Shown: positions 52,809-62,458, counted from the stretch's first letter. The stretch: 64,000 nt of DNA from Psychrobacter sp. 28M-43 (GCF_014770435.1 NZ_CP061739.1:2480001-2544000), one strand, 5' to 3'. Notes: generated by a model from the letters alone, not told the origin. A program made the numbers and translations.

Positions 52809-55007
52809 ATGAGTCAAACCCTACCCAAACTCAGTCATCACCTCGTCGATGATGCTCAATATAATTTACTACGTTCGGTAGGTTATCTCACTGCTGCTGA
52901 GCGCCGTGATATTGTTGATGCTTGTGAGTTCGGAGATATTGCGCACATTAAAGACAAGCGCAAATCAGGGGAACCTTATATCACGCATCCAATCGCTGTC
53001 GCTGAGATACTAGCGGGCTTTCGCTTAGATCGAGATACCATCATTGCAGCAATTTTGCATGACACGGTCGAAGACACCGAAGTTAGCGATGAGCAAATCA
53101 AGCAGCGTTATGGCGAAATTGTATCAAGACTGGTCGATGGTGTGACCAAGCTAAAGTCCTCTTCACATAACAAACAGCAGAATAAAGCGGCCACCTTTCA
53201 TAAAATTTTGACCGCCACCCTTGCCGACCCGCGTGTACTCATTATCAAGCTTGCTGACCGTCTACATAATATGTCTACGCTTGACGCGGTACGTCCTGAA
53301 AAACAGCGTACTACAGCTCAAGAAACCTTGGATTTTTATGTGCCATTTGCACGATTAATGGGTCTGAATGATATTGCTGACTATATCGAAGTATTGTGTT
53401 ATCGCAATTTAGACTCTGATATGTACAACAAGCTGTCTGATAAACTGCTACAGCATGGGCTTGGACGAAATTTTCAAAGAGAGTCGATTCATCGTTATTT
53501 GAGTATCGTACTAAACAACTTGGATCTCAATGGTCTAGTCAAAGTCTTAGACAATCGTGTGGTCATATATCGTCAGTTTTTCCGCAATCGCGGTGAAATT
53601 AATGCGCTACTGCGTCACTATGCGTTTGAAATCGTCCTCGACAATATCGAAGCATGCGACAAGCTGGCCTATTATTTAATCAAAAAATATCAGATTGATG
53701 ATACCCATATTGCGGATAATATTCGTCGACCGCTGCCAGGTGGTAACCAATCCCTCACCCTCATCTATGAGCGTGACAATGACGTGGTAAAGGTCACTAT
53801 ATTGACTAAGCAAATGCAAAGCGCTGCGAGACTTGGTGTCATCGGGGCAGAGCACGCGTCTGATGTTAGTCAATCGGTTATCCAAGCATCATTGCGCAAC
53901 ATGAAAGATTTGGTCGACGAAGACAATCTAAATGAAAACAGTCCTGATTTCTCAGCAGCAGTCTCTACCATCAATGAGCTGATGGATTATCTGCACTCTA
54001 GTAAGATCATTTGCTACAGTCCTCAAGGGCGTGCTTACGAGCTTCCACAGGGTGCAACGGCACTAGATTTTGCCTACGCGGTCGGGCCTATGATTGGTAA
54101 CGTTGCCGTTGGTGCAAATATCGACGGTAAAGCTGCAAAGCTTGGTACCGTGGTAAAAAATGGACAGTCCGTTGAGATAGAAGTGAATAGCCACTCAGAA
54201 CCAAAAGCGGAGTGGCTAGGATTTGTAGTGACTAACAAAGCTCGTGAAGAGATTTTACGTTGGTTCAAAGACTTGTCTGTCGCTGACAAACAACACCATG
54301 GCAGGCAAGCATTAGATCGTGCGCTCAGAACGCATCAGAAAAGTTTTGACGACTTGACAGATGCTGACTGGAAAGACCTGACTGAATGGCGTGGCCTAAC
54401 TGAAAAAGATGCGTTATTTGAACAAATAAGCTCAGGTACGCTACTTCCTCAGCTAGTAGTGACACGTTTATTTAGCGATGAGCTGAGCGACCTACAGGCG
54501 AAAGTACATAGCGATGACATGACCCAACCGCAACAGCTGATTGCAAATGCTGCTGGCGTCGAGCTTGATTTTGCTAATTGTTGTCATCCAATATATGGCG
54601 ACCCTATCGTAGGGCATTTATCGCGTCATGGTTTGGTCGTTCATCGTCATAAGTGTTTCTCACTGGATGATATCCGTAAGGACAATCCTTATCAGGTCAT
54701 CCAATTACGTTGGCGCAATGACAATGCAGTCAAACAAGGCGACATCGGCGAGCATGACCTAAAAAATAGCGGCAAGATTCGTTTTCCTGCTTATTTAAAG
54801 CTCTCTATTGCGCTTAGTGACGAGCAAATCAGTGAAGTTATCTATCACTTACGCCAGCTCAATATGGGTGTGGAAACCGTTGATGTTCGCAATACTGATA
54901 CCATCATTCATATTGTAGTACGTAGTCGCAATCACTTAGCACAGGGCATTCGTGAACTACGCTCGCTGCTAGGTTTCCCTAACATTATACGGTTATATCA
55001 ATTATAA
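52809..55007 (+). CDS. spoT: SpoT-family ppGpp hydrolase with degenerate synthetase domain
   Basis: Hydrolyses the stringent-response alarmone (p)ppGpp. 732 residues. HD hydrolase intact: His60, His84-Asp85, Glu88-Asp89 (HDTVEDT) and Asp150 in LADRLHNMSTLD. The synthetase region (about 200-370) is recognisable but eroded: the normal catalytic DYIxxPKxNGYQSLHT is RRPLPGGNQSLTLIYERD here (about 306) and the QIRT/AAHW motif is TKQMQSAARLGVIGAEHA. TGS (about 398-455), zinc-finger (CCHPIYGDPIVG) and ACT regions follow. The conserved TGS His is replaced (DFAYAVGPMIG). This predicts a hydrolase-only SpoT, as known for Acinetobacter. Confidence 0.92.
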   Translation: MSQTLPKLSHHLVDDAQYNLLRSVGYLTAAERRDIVDACEFGDIAHIKDKRKSGEPYITHPIAVAEILAGFRLDRDTIIAAILHDTVEDTEVSDEQIKQRYGEIVSRLVDGVTKLKSSSHNKQQNKAATFHKILTATLADPRVLIIKLADRLHNMSTLDAVRPEKQRTTAQETLDFYVPFARLMGLNDIADYIEVLCYRNLDSDMYNKLSDKLLQHGLGRNFQRESIHRYLSIVLNNLDLNGLVKVLDNRVVIYRQFFRNRGEINALLRHYAFEIVLDNIEACDKLAYYLIKKYQIDDTHIADNIRRPLPGGNQSLTLIYERDNDVVKVTILTKQMQSAARLGVIGAEHASDVSQSVIQASLRNMKDLVDEDNLNENSPDFSAAVSTINELMDYLHSSKIICYSPQGRAYELPQGATALDFAYAVGPMIGNVAVGANIDGKAAKLGTVVKNGQSVEIEVNSHSEPKAEWLGFVVTNKAREEILRWFKDLSVADKQHHGRQALDRALRTHQKSFDDLTDADWKDLTEWRGLTEKDALFEQISSGTLLPQLVVTRLFSDELSDLQAKVHSDDMTQPQQLIANAAGVELDFANCCHPIYGDPIVGHLSRHGLVVHRHKCFSLDDIRKDNPYQVIQLRWRNDNAVKQGDIGEHDLKNSGKIRFPAYLKLSIALSDEQISEVIYHLRQLNMGVETVDVRNTDTIIHIVVRSRNHLAQGIRELRSLLGFPNIIRLYQL

Positions 55008-55023
55008 TAAGCGCATTTGCTGA

Positions 55024-55053
55024 TTTGCATCACTGATATAGTCGTGATGCAAA
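55024..55053 (+). promoter_or_regulatory. Stem-loop between spoT and ridA
   Basis: The perfect 10-bp inverted repeat TTTGCATCAC / GTGATGCAAA with a 10-nt loop lies just past the spoT stop. No T-run, so it may be an mRNA 3'-end or intercistronic structure. Confidence 0.45.
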
Positions 55054-55120
55054 TAGCTAAAATAGAACTGCTATTCTAGTAGCAATGAATCACTCACATA
55101 AAATATAAAAGGGATACCCC

Positions 55121-55501
55121 ATGACTCGTCAAACCATCCAAACTGATAAAGCACCTGCAGCAGTTGGCACCTATTCTCAAGCTGTAAAAGTCGGCAATAC
55201 TGTTTATATCTCAGGTCAGCTTGGTTTTGATCCTGACACTATGGAGCTAAGAGAAGGTTTTAAAGCACAGGCTGAGCAAGTATTTGAAAACATCAAAGCT
55301 ATCTGTGAAGCAGCTGGTGGCAGTCTAAATGACGTGGTCAAATTCAATGTATCTTTGACTGATTTGAGTGATTTTGCCGTCTTGAACGAAGTGTTTGTCG
55401 CCAATCTAAGCGAGCCATACCCTGCCCGTGCTGCCGTCCAAGTAGCTGCTCTACCTAAAGGTGGTGTGGTAGAAATTGAGTCTATTCTTTATATTGAATA
55501 A
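55121..55501 (+). CDS. ridA: RidA-family reactive-intermediate deaminase
   Basis: 126 residues; hydrolyses reactive enamine/imine intermediates from pyridoxal enzymes such as threonine dehydratase. Starts TRQTIQTDKAPAAVGTYSQA, contains the substrate arginine in PYPARAAVQVAALPKGGVVEIE and the GQLGFDP turn. AGGGAT before the ATG. The spoT-ridA order is common in gamma-proteobacteria. Confidence 0.96.
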   Translation: MTRQTIQTDKAPAAVGTYSQAVKVGNTVYISGQLGFDPDTMELREGFKAQAEQVFENIKAICEAAGGSLNDVVKFNVSLTDLSDFAVLNEVFVANLSEPYPARAAVQVAALPKGGVVEIESILYIE

Positions 55502-55591
55502 GACGATATTTGATGCTTAATATTAGGTACTAATTGTTAAGCGCTCATTATTAAGTGCTAGTTTTAGCAACAGCCTATAAGTTATATCACC

Positions 55592-55618
55592 ATAAGCTTA
55601 GCATCATGCTAAGCTTAT
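55592..55618 (+). terminator. Palindrome between ridA and priA
   Basis: ATAAGCTTAGCAT-c-ATGCTAAGCTTAT: perfect 13-bp arms around one base. No T-run follows. It could be a bidirectional binding site or a transcript-end hairpin of ridA. Confidence 0.5.
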
Positions 55619-55664
55619 TGGTCTCCGTTCTATTATTCTGATCTCATGTTCACCTAATAAGACT

Positions 55665-57965
55665 GTGAAGCCGTTTATGTTGGTACAAGTTGCTCTGCCC
55701 GTTCCCCTTTATCGGGTGTTTGACTATAGCTTACCAGCTGATATGCTTGCTTTGCCAAACAGTGCGATACCGCAAATTGGCAGCCGTGTTGAGGTTTCGT
55801 TTGGTCGTCAGACTCTGATTGGCATTGTGATTGCTCATATTTCACAAGACGATAGCAGCGTACCTGTCAATAAAATCAAACCTATTAATAAATGTCTAGA
55901 CGCTGAGCCTATTTTGGACGCGGACATGCTCAAGCTTGCCTATTGGTTAGCGCGCTATTACCACTATCCACTTGGCGACGTGTTAGCAGTTATCCTGCCA
56001 AGCCTTGTCCGTCAAGGCAAACCATTAGACTTGCTGATTACCCATTGGCGGATTTTGCCTCATATCACTGATGATGATTTTCGAGCCAATGCCAAGAAAC
56101 AAAAGCAACAGTTCGACATGCTAAAGCTACATGGTCAGCACGGTGCAAGCGAAGATGTATTGCTACTAGAAGGGATGCAACGAGCATTTTTAAAGACGCT
56201 AGAAGACAAAGGGTTAGTCGAGCGCTATATTCAGCCAAAACAAGCACCTACTCCAGTCAAACTGGCAAAAATGCCACTTGATCTCAATGAGGAGCAGAAA
56301 CTTGCTGTCGACGCTATTATTGCTGCCCATGAGTCCGATACTTATACTGGTTTTCTGCTCAACGGCATTACTGGTAGTGGTAAAACCGAGGTCTATCTGC
56401 AAGCGATGCAAGCTGTACTAGAAGCTGGTAAACAGGTTCTTATTTTAGTACCAGAGATTGGTCTCACACCGCAAACGCGGGCAAGATTTGCCAGTCGGTT
56501 TGCCGCCCATATTGTGCTATTACACTCTGGCATGACTAACACTCATCGCTTACAAGGTTGGCAAGACTGCCGTACGGGTCATGCACAAATCGTAATCGGT
56601 ACACGTTCAGCTGTGCTATACCCCTTTGCAGACTTAGGCCTGATTGTTGTTGATGAGGCGCATGATGGCTCGTACAAGCAACAAGACACATTGCGTTATC
56701 ATGCCGCTGATGTCGCTCTCTATCGAGGTTTGCAGTACAAAATCCCAGTGATACTCGGTACTGCCACACCTTCTCTCGAGCATTTAAAACTGGTCGATGA
56801 TGGCAAACTGGCAGAATACCAACTGCTTACTCGTCCGGGCAATGCCAAACCTGCAACCATGCAGCTGATCGATGCTCGCTTGCAAAGCACCCATCAACAG
56901 GCACAAGATGACGGTGCGCGCTATGATACAGGGCTGACGGATGCCATGATCGGGGCGATACGGCAAACGCTAGAAGCTGGTGATCAGGTATTGATCTTTT
57001 TAAATCGTCGTGGCTATGCGCCTGTTCTATTGTGCGAGGCTTGTGGCTGGCAAGCAGATTGTCCGCGCTGTGACGCTCACCTGACCGTTCACTATAATAG
57101 CCAATCCCAGCGAAACAGTTATTCAAGCAACTCTTATTTGAAATGTCATCATTGCGATTGGCAAGCCTATATCCCTACCGTATGCCCTGATTGTGGCAGT
57201 CAAAATCTGGATGCCAAAGGTATGGGAACGACAAGGCTCAGTGAAAATCTACACGCAATCTTTGCTAACCCCCAAACCAGCAAAGAGCTCTATCCAATTA
57301 TTCAAATAGACCGTGATACCACAAGACGCAAAGACAGCTGGGGAAATATTTATGAGCAAATCAATAAAGGCAACCCAGCTATATTGGTCGGTACACAGAT
57401 GGTTGCCAAAGGTCATCACTTCCCCAATGTCACGCTGGTTTGCTTACCCAATGCCGATCGCGGATTTCTATCAGCAGACTTCCGCTCACCAGAGCATACT
57501 GCACAGCTCATGATTCAGGTGGCTGGCCGTGCTGGTCGAGGTGACAAAGCTGGCCGCGTATTGATTCAAACGTTGCAACCTGATAACGAGTTACTATTGA
57601 AACTGGTCAAAGACGGCTACTTGTCATTCGCGCGCGAGTTATTGCAAGAGCGTCAAATGATGGGCTTACCTCCTCATCGACATGCTGCATTGATACGCTG
57701 TGAAGGCAAAACATTAGCAGCTACTACTCAAGCGCTCAAGGATGCTATTGCGCATTTGCCGAAAGCTCATAACCTCGCTGTTCTCGGTCCTATTGATGCG
57801 CCCATGAGTAAAAAGAACAGTCGCTATCATGCTCAGCTTTTGCTATTGGCTAAAGACCGCCGTCAATTGCACCATGTGTTGGGACAGTGGTGGCAGCCAG
57901 TGCTTGCCCTACCAAGCGCTAAATACCTTAAGCTTACTTTGGACATTGATCCTGTCGGTTGGTAG
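55665..57965 (+). CDS. priA: Primosomal helicase PriA
   Basis: Restarts collapsed replication forks and binds SSB's C-terminal tip. 766 residues. N-terminal DNA-binding region opens VQVALPVPLYRVFDYSLP. Walker A GITGSGKTE (about 234-242), DEAH (330-333), then eight zinc cysteines between about 457 and 517 in the CEAC, CPRC, CHHC, CPDC order. Helicase motif VGTQMVAKGHHFP and the AGRAGRGDKAGRVLIQT end are intact. GTG at 55665 is in frame with ATG at 55677; neither has a good ribosome site, so the start is open by four codons. Confidence 0.96.
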   Translation: MKPFMLVQVALPVPLYRVFDYSLPADMLALPNSAIPQIGSRVEVSFGRQTLIGIVIAHISQDDSSVPVNKIKPINKCLDAEPILDADMLKLAYWLARYYHYPLGDVLAVILPSLVRQGKPLDLLITHWRILPHITDDDFRANAKKQKQQFDMLKLHGQHGASEDVLLLEGMQRAFLKTLEDKGLVERYIQPKQAPTPVKLAKMPLDLNEEQKLAVDAIIAAHESDTYTGFLLNGITGSGKTEVYLQAMQAVLEAGKQVLILVPEIGLTPQTRARFASRFAAHIVLLHSGMTNTHRLQGWQDCRTGHAQIVIGTRSAVLYPFADLGLIVVDEAHDGSYKQQDTLRYHAADVALYRGLQYKIPVILGTATPSLEHLKLVDDGKLAEYQLLTRPGNAKPATMQLIDARLQSTHQQAQDDGARYDTGLTDAMIGAIRQTLEAGDQVLIFLNRRGYAPVLLCEACGWQADCPRCDAHLTVHYNSQSQRNSYSSNSYLKCHHCDWQAYIPTVCPDCGSQNLDAKGMGTTRLSENLHAIFANPQTSKELYPIIQIDRDTTRRKDSWGNIYEQINKGNPAILVGTQMVAKGHHFPNVTLVCLPNADRGFLSADFRSPEHTAQLMIQVAGRAGRGDKAGRVLIQTLQPDNELLLKLVKDGYLSFARELLQERQMMGLPPHRHAALIRCEGKTLAATTQALKDAIAHLPKAHNLAVLGPIDAPMSKKNSRYHAQLLLLAKDRRQLHHVLGQWWQPVLALPSAKYLKLTLDIDPVGW

Positions 57966-58122
57966 TTCTCACTTAGTTCTCAACAAATAGGTGTGTATCT
58001 TTCTGCTCCTCCTCTCATCATGTTTACTTCGTCGTTACAGCTTCTCATGCTTGGCTATGTTAAATTTATAACCATCAAATGGTATGCGGCAAAGGCTCTA
58101 CGCCTACTCTACCCATAGCAAG

Positions 58123-58173
58123 CATCACTTATTAGTAAACGTCACTTATCAGTAAACATCATCTATCGAACGC
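58123..58173 (+). repeat. 17-bp direct repeat upstream of the CDF gene
   Basis: Two adjacent 17-bp units (58123-58139 and 58140-58156) share CACTTAT-AGTAAA with two changes, and a decayed third follows. It lies in the 220-bp gap between priA and the exporter gene. Confidence 0.55.
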
Positions 58174-58199
58174 AACTATCAGCGAATTTGAGTATTATT

Positions 58200-59387
58200 A
58201 TGAATGCAAATAATCCAAACTCTGACGAGCACAATCATAGCCAACAGCATGATAATACGGATGTGCCTAAGTACGTTCGCGAAGATGAAGAAAATAACTA
58301 CACTCAGGGAAATCAAGGCCATCACGATCATGATGAGCATCTAGAACAGACAACCACAGCACGAGATACCAAAGGCTATCAGCGTACGTTGTTGTTCAGC
58401 TTTATTATCATTACTGGTTATATGTTTATCGAAGCCATTGGTGGTTGGCTTACCGGTAGTTTAGCCTTACTATCTGATGCAGGGCATATGTTAAGCGATG
58501 CGATAGCGCTCGGTGCCACTTTGGTCGCGTTTAAAATTGGCGAAAAAGCGGCCACTCACCAGAAAACTTTCGGCTACAAGCGCTTTGAGATATTAGTTGC
58601 TACGGTAAATGGTGCAACACTTGTCATAATCGCTTTGATGATTTTTTATGAAGCGATCAAACGCTTTAACTCACCGCCAGAAATTGCGACCCAAGGCATG
58701 CTTATCGTGGCCACTATCGGCATGCTGATCAATATTTTGGTCGCTTGGCTAATGCACCGAGGTAGTCAAGGTGGCGAGTCACACGGCCATAATCATAGTC
58801 ATGGTACGGATGATGCCAAGGTCACAGAGCAGAAACCTAATAATGCAGAACCCGTTAACCTCAATATGCAAAGCGCCTATTTGCACGTATTGAGCGATTT
58901 GTTAGGGTCAGTGGCTGCGATTATCGCTGCACTGCTCATGATGGGTTTTGGTTGGGTATGGGCAGATGCAGTGGCATCAGTAATCGTTGCTGTGCTTATT
59001 TTAATCAGTGGCTACCGCGTCGTACGTGATTCTGTGCATATATTAATGGAAGGAACGCCTGCCAATATATCGCTAGTCGATGTGGAGCAAAAATTACTCG
59101 AAGACTCTCAAGTACAAAAGGTACATGACCTACATGTTTGGAGTATTACTAGCGGACTTAATGCACTCTCTTGTCACGTGGTAGTCGATGGTGAAATGAG
59201 TATCCATGAATCAAATATTCTAATTGCCAGTCTCGAGCAAAGACTGCTGGAGCTTGGTATTCATCATGCTACTATTCAGGTTGAAAGCTCGTCTCATCCA
59301 CAGAATATCTCACATAGCGATGCATTGGTATGTGATATTTCGGGACAGCTACCTGATGGTAATAGTCATATTGGTCATAACCATTAA
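58200..59387 (+). CDS. CDF-family metal (Zn/Co/Cd) efflux transporter
   Basis: Cation diffusion facilitator, a proton-driven divalent metal exporter of the inner membrane. 395 residues. A His/Asp-rich N-terminus (HNHSQQHDN, HHDHDEH), six helices, with the metal site in LLSDAGHMLSDAIALG and the second in YLHVLSDLLGSVAAI, a His-rich loop (GESHGHNHSHG) between helices 4 and 5, and a cytoplasmic C-terminal domain (HDLHVWSITSGLNALS). ZitB/CzcD-type. The frame allows a TTG at 58188, but ATG 58200 is likelier. The metal may be zinc. Confidence 0.9.
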   Translation: MNANNPNSDEHNHSQQHDNTDVPKYVREDEENNYTQGNQGHHDHDEHLEQTTTARDTKGYQRTLLFSFIIITGYMFIEAIGGWLTGSLALLSDAGHMLSDAIALGATLVAFKIGEKAATHQKTFGYKRFEILVATVNGATLVIIALMIFYEAIKRFNSPPEIATQGMLIVATIGMLINILVAWLMHRGSQGGESHGHNHSHGTDDAKVTEQKPNNAEPVNLNMQSAYLHVLSDLLGSVAAIIAALLMMGFGWVWADAVASVIVAVLILISGYRVVRDSVHILMEGTPANISLVDVEQKLLEDSQVQKVHDLHVWSITSGLNALSCHVVVDGEMSIHESNILIASLEQRLLELGIHHATIQVESSSHPQNISHSDALVCDISGQLPDGNSHIGHNH

Positions 59388-59694
59388 CGATACATTTTCA
59401 GCTAAGTGATTGAATAAAGGAGTTAGTAACTCGAATCATAACCTAGAAAATACAAGTATATGCATCTGTTACTGGCTCATACTAAAAGTTACGTAGAATT
59501 AGAACTAGAATCTAGATCACATTAAAGCAGTCGTGATTTGCGACAATCTTTTGTTTTATTCAACTTAAAAAAATTAAGTCCGAATCGGCTTATGTGGTTA
59601 TAATAACTATTATAAAGTTTTGTTTAGCATCCCAGTTAATTTTTATAATTATACTTTTTGGTATTTTCACTCTATCTATTGATGATACAACACT
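59388..59694. other. Gap between the CDF gene and the next ORF
   Basis: About 0.3 kb, AT-rich, without a hairpin or repeat that I can support. An overlapping frame within it is low-complexity and probably spurious. Confidence 0.5.
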
Positions 59695-60399
59695 ATGTCT
59701 AGACGCTCAGCACCCTTTGTCGCCCCAGACTATATCGATGATCCTGCATCAAAAGATGGCAAAAAACACGCCAAAGTTTTGTTATCAACGCTGCAAGAAG
59801 ACATTGCAAACTTCCGTAATGAACAGTTCCCACCTGATATTTTGCGACAAATCCGCGATATGCCTATTTATGAAGGTAACTTAACCGAAGTCCAAACGTA
59901 TCAGCAACGTTGGCAAAACCTGCTTGAGCGCGCAAAGGATTTTTATCCAGCGGCCAACATGCCACCTGACTATCTACCGCTTCCAGCCAGTCTTGAAATA
60001 CCGCAATTTATCTATCATGTTCAGCGCTTACATTTGACTAAGACACGTGCTAAAGAGTCCAAAAGCTTTGGATCAGTAGGCGCCCTGACCGATAAGTGTG
60101 GTCAATATACGGATGATGAAATTGAGCGCATGACAGCGATATTAGACACTAACGATGAAGCTCGACTGGTAGCGCATCGTGAATTTATCGATTTGCGTGC
60201 TTATGTTTTTTGTCGTGATAGCAAGGGTGAGATGCTAGAGCCTGAGCGGGTACGCTTTTATCGTACTGGTCTCATTGTACATGCTCTGCCTGATTTTAAG
60301 ATTGTAGATAGTCGCCAGACACCACGTAAACGTCGCAACGATGCTTATAATAATCCGCTTGCAGACAATGGTGTGTGGAAAATTTATCGCAAAAAATAA
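59695..60399 (+). CDS. Uncharacterised soluble protein
   Basis: 234 residues, no signal peptide or membrane segment. Predicted mostly alpha-helical with Arg/Lys/Glu-rich character. Noticeable patterns: YEGNLTEVQTYQQRWQNLLE, AHREFIDLRAYVFCRDSKGE, ending KIVDSRQTPRKRRNDAYNNP and NGVWKIYRKK. Weak ribosome site. I do not recognise it. It lies between the metal exporter and the antiporter, with no evidence of an operon. Confidence 0.7.
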   Translation: MSRRSAPFVAPDYIDDPASKDGKKHAKVLLSTLQEDIANFRNEQFPPDILRQIRDMPIYEGNLTEVQTYQQRWQNLLERAKDFYPAANMPPDYLPLPASLEIPQFIYHVQRLHLTKTRAKESKSFGSVGALTDKCGQYTDDEIERMTAILDTNDEARLVAHREFIDLRAYVFCRDSKGEMLEPERVRFYRTGLIVHALPDFKIVDSRQTPRKRRNDAYNNPLADNGVWKIYRKK

Positions 60400-60490
60400 T
60401 AGATACTAGCGCGATATTGTTTTAGCCATACTTATTTTAGTCACGTCCATTTTATATTGTGTATTTTATTCAAATTTTTAAGGAGCCCAG

Positions 60491-62377
60491 ATGTTCGCTG
60501 CTGCCGCCGGCTCACCAAATCTCATGTTGCAAGCTACTATCTTTTTGGGAGCAGCATTGCTCTTCGTACCCCTTGGTAAGCGCTTCGGCATTGCAACGGT
60601 TTTAGGCTACCTCATCACTGGACTCATATTGGGCCCAAGTGGCTTGGATGTGGCAGGCGACGCTGAAAGTCTATTGCACTTTTCAGAGTTTGGCGTGGTC
60701 ATGTTGCTGTTTATTATCGGGCTTGAGCTCCAACCTTCGCGGCTCTGGGCATTGCGCCGCTCTATATTTGTATTGGGCGGTTTGCAGGTCGGTTTGACTG
60801 GTACGCTACTGATGTGGCTCCTACATCAATTTTTCTCCTTACAACTAGATACCGCCTTTATCGTTGGTTTTGGTTTAGCGCTGTCTTCTACCGCGTTTGT
60901 ACTACAGATACTAACTGAGAAACAGCAGCTTTCGAGCACGCATGGTCGAGAAGCTTTTACTATTTTATTATTCCAAGATATTGCGGTCATTCCATTGTTG
61001 GCAGTCATTCCGTTTTTATCAGGGGTGCGTGAGCAAAGCTACGACTTGATTTATTTTGGTAAGGTATTTGCTGTCTTTGCCGGACTGATTTTCGCCAGCC
61101 GATATGTGGTTCGACCCTTCTTTAAATTTGTGGCTTCTAGTGGTGCCTCAGAACTACTGACAGCGGTCGCGCTATTTATTGTGATGGGCGTGTCTATCTT
61201 AATGGGCCAAATTGGCCTATCAATGGCATTAGGTGCATTTTTGACAGGTGTGTTGTTAGCAGATTCCGAGTATCGCCATGAGTTAGAGGCCAGTATCGAA
61301 CCTTTTAAAGGATTGTTATTAGGTCTCTTCTTTATGTCGGTCGGTATGCTTACCGACGTCAAACTCATTCTGGCAGAGCCTATCTTTATCATTGGCTGCG
61401 CGCTCGCCTTGATGTTTATCAAGTTTGCAGTGATTGCAGGGATTGCAAAAGTATCGGGCAATCGCTGGCCGACCAGTATCCGATTGGGCGTAACCCTAGC
61501 TCAAGGTGGTGAGTTTGCCTTTGTCCTATTCAGTGTCGCCACTGCCCAAAATGTCTTACGACCTGAGCTTGCTAACACCCTTAACCTTGTGGTTACCATC
61601 TCGATGGCGCTGACACCTCTGGCATTCTTGCTATTAGAAAAAGTAGGTGAGCCATTATTTGCCAAGAGCAAGCCGAGCCGCGAATACGATACCATTCCCG
61701 ATCATGAGCATCAGGTAATTATTGCAGGCTTTGGCCGCGTCGGTCAGATTATTGGCCGTGTACTGCGCATGCATAATATCGAATTTACCGCCATCGAACG
61801 CTCTGCAAACCGAGTAGATTTTGTAAGAAAATTCGGTAACCAAGTATATTATGGCGATCCAAAAAACCCCGAGATTTTACGAGCGGCAGGTATTCAAAAA
61901 GCGCGGGTGTTTATTCTTGCCATCGATGACTTAGAGCGTTCTATCACCACCGCTCAATACTTACGTAAAAATTATCCTGAACTGATTGTATTGGCAAGAG
62001 CGCGCGATCGTCAGCACTATTATCGTTTGCGTGAGGTTGGCGTGCGTCATATTTGGCGTGAGACTTATTTGTCGTCTTTGGACATGTCACGCGAATCATT
62101 ACAATTATTAGGTATCTCACCAGAAAAAGCGCGAGAAACAGTAAAAACATTCCGTGACTATGATGATGACTTGATCGAACGCCAACAAGCTATCTATGAT
62201 GATGAAGCCAGCATGATTGAATCCGCACAATCAGCAATGGCTGAGCTTGAAAGCTTGTTTGATGAAGACATTGGTAAAGCACGAAAAATGGATTTGACCG
62301 ATTTTTATGAGGCGTTAAAGAGCCAAGCAACACCAGTTGAGGAAAAGAATGATACTGCAACGGACTCTAAGCATTAG
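60491..62377 (+). CDS. CPA2 monovalent cation:proton antiporter (KefB/KefC-like)
   Basis: 628 residues. About 12-13 helices in the first 385, with the antiporter region FGLALSSTAFVLQILTEKQQ and LFQDIAVIPLLAVIP as in KefB/KefC, then FFMSVGMLTD. The soluble part has a TrkA-N/RCK domain (VIIAGFGRVGQIIGRVL, about 413-430) and ends in an acidic tail. KefB/KefC are glutathione-gated K+ efflux systems; whether this one is glutathione-controlled is not shown. GGAG before the ATG. Confidence 0.93.
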   Translation: MFAAAAGSPNLMLQATIFLGAALLFVPLGKRFGIATVLGYLITGLILGPSGLDVAGDAESLLHFSEFGVVMLLFIIGLELQPSRLWALRRSIFVLGGLQVGLTGTLLMWLLHQFFSLQLDTAFIVGFGLALSSTAFVLQILTEKQQLSSTHGREAFTILLFQDIAVIPLLAVIPFLSGVREQSYDLIYFGKVFAVFAGLIFASRYVVRPFFKFVASSGASELLTAVALFIVMGVSILMGQIGLSMALGAFLTGVLLADSEYRHELEASIEPFKGLLLGLFFMSVGMLTDVKLILAEPIFIIGCALALMFIKFAVIAGIAKVSGNRWPTSIRLGVTLAQGGEFAFVLFSVATAQNVLRPELANTLNLVVTISMALTPLAFLLLEKVGEPLFAKSKPSREYDTIPDHEHQVIIAGFGRVGQIIGRVLRMHNIEFTAIERSANRVDFVRKFGNQVYYGDPKNPEILRAAGIQKARVFILAIDDLERSITTAQYLRKNYPELIVLARARDRQHYYRLREVGVRHIWRETYLSSLDMSRESLQLLGISPEKARETVKTFRDYDDDLIERQQAIYDDEASMIESAQSAMAELESLFDEDIGKARKMDLTDFYEALKSQATPVEEKNDTATDSKH

Positions 62378-62417
62378 CTCTCAGTACTAGCAGCATCTAC
62401 AAACACTCGTAAAGCAC

Positions 62418-62458
62418 AGCCCCTAATCAGCTATGCAGTTTTTAGGGGCTTGTTTTTT
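62418..62458 (+). terminator. Terminator of the antiporter gene, overlapping the opposite gene's stop
   Basis: The stem AGCCCCTAA / TTAGGGGCT is followed by TGTTTTTT. The stop codon of the minus-strand DUF2628 gene (62423-62425) lies in its left arm. Confidence 0.88.

Noticed and set aside
59431..59450. tRNA T-loop-like word in the gap after the CDF gene
   Set aside because: No cloverleaf arms could be drawn around it; no tRNA genes were found in the window.
59594..59884. 96-codon frame overlapping the start of the uncharacterised gene at 59695
   Set aside because: Shifted frame of a real gene, hydrophobic and Ile-rich start in AT-rich DNA; no family pattern.
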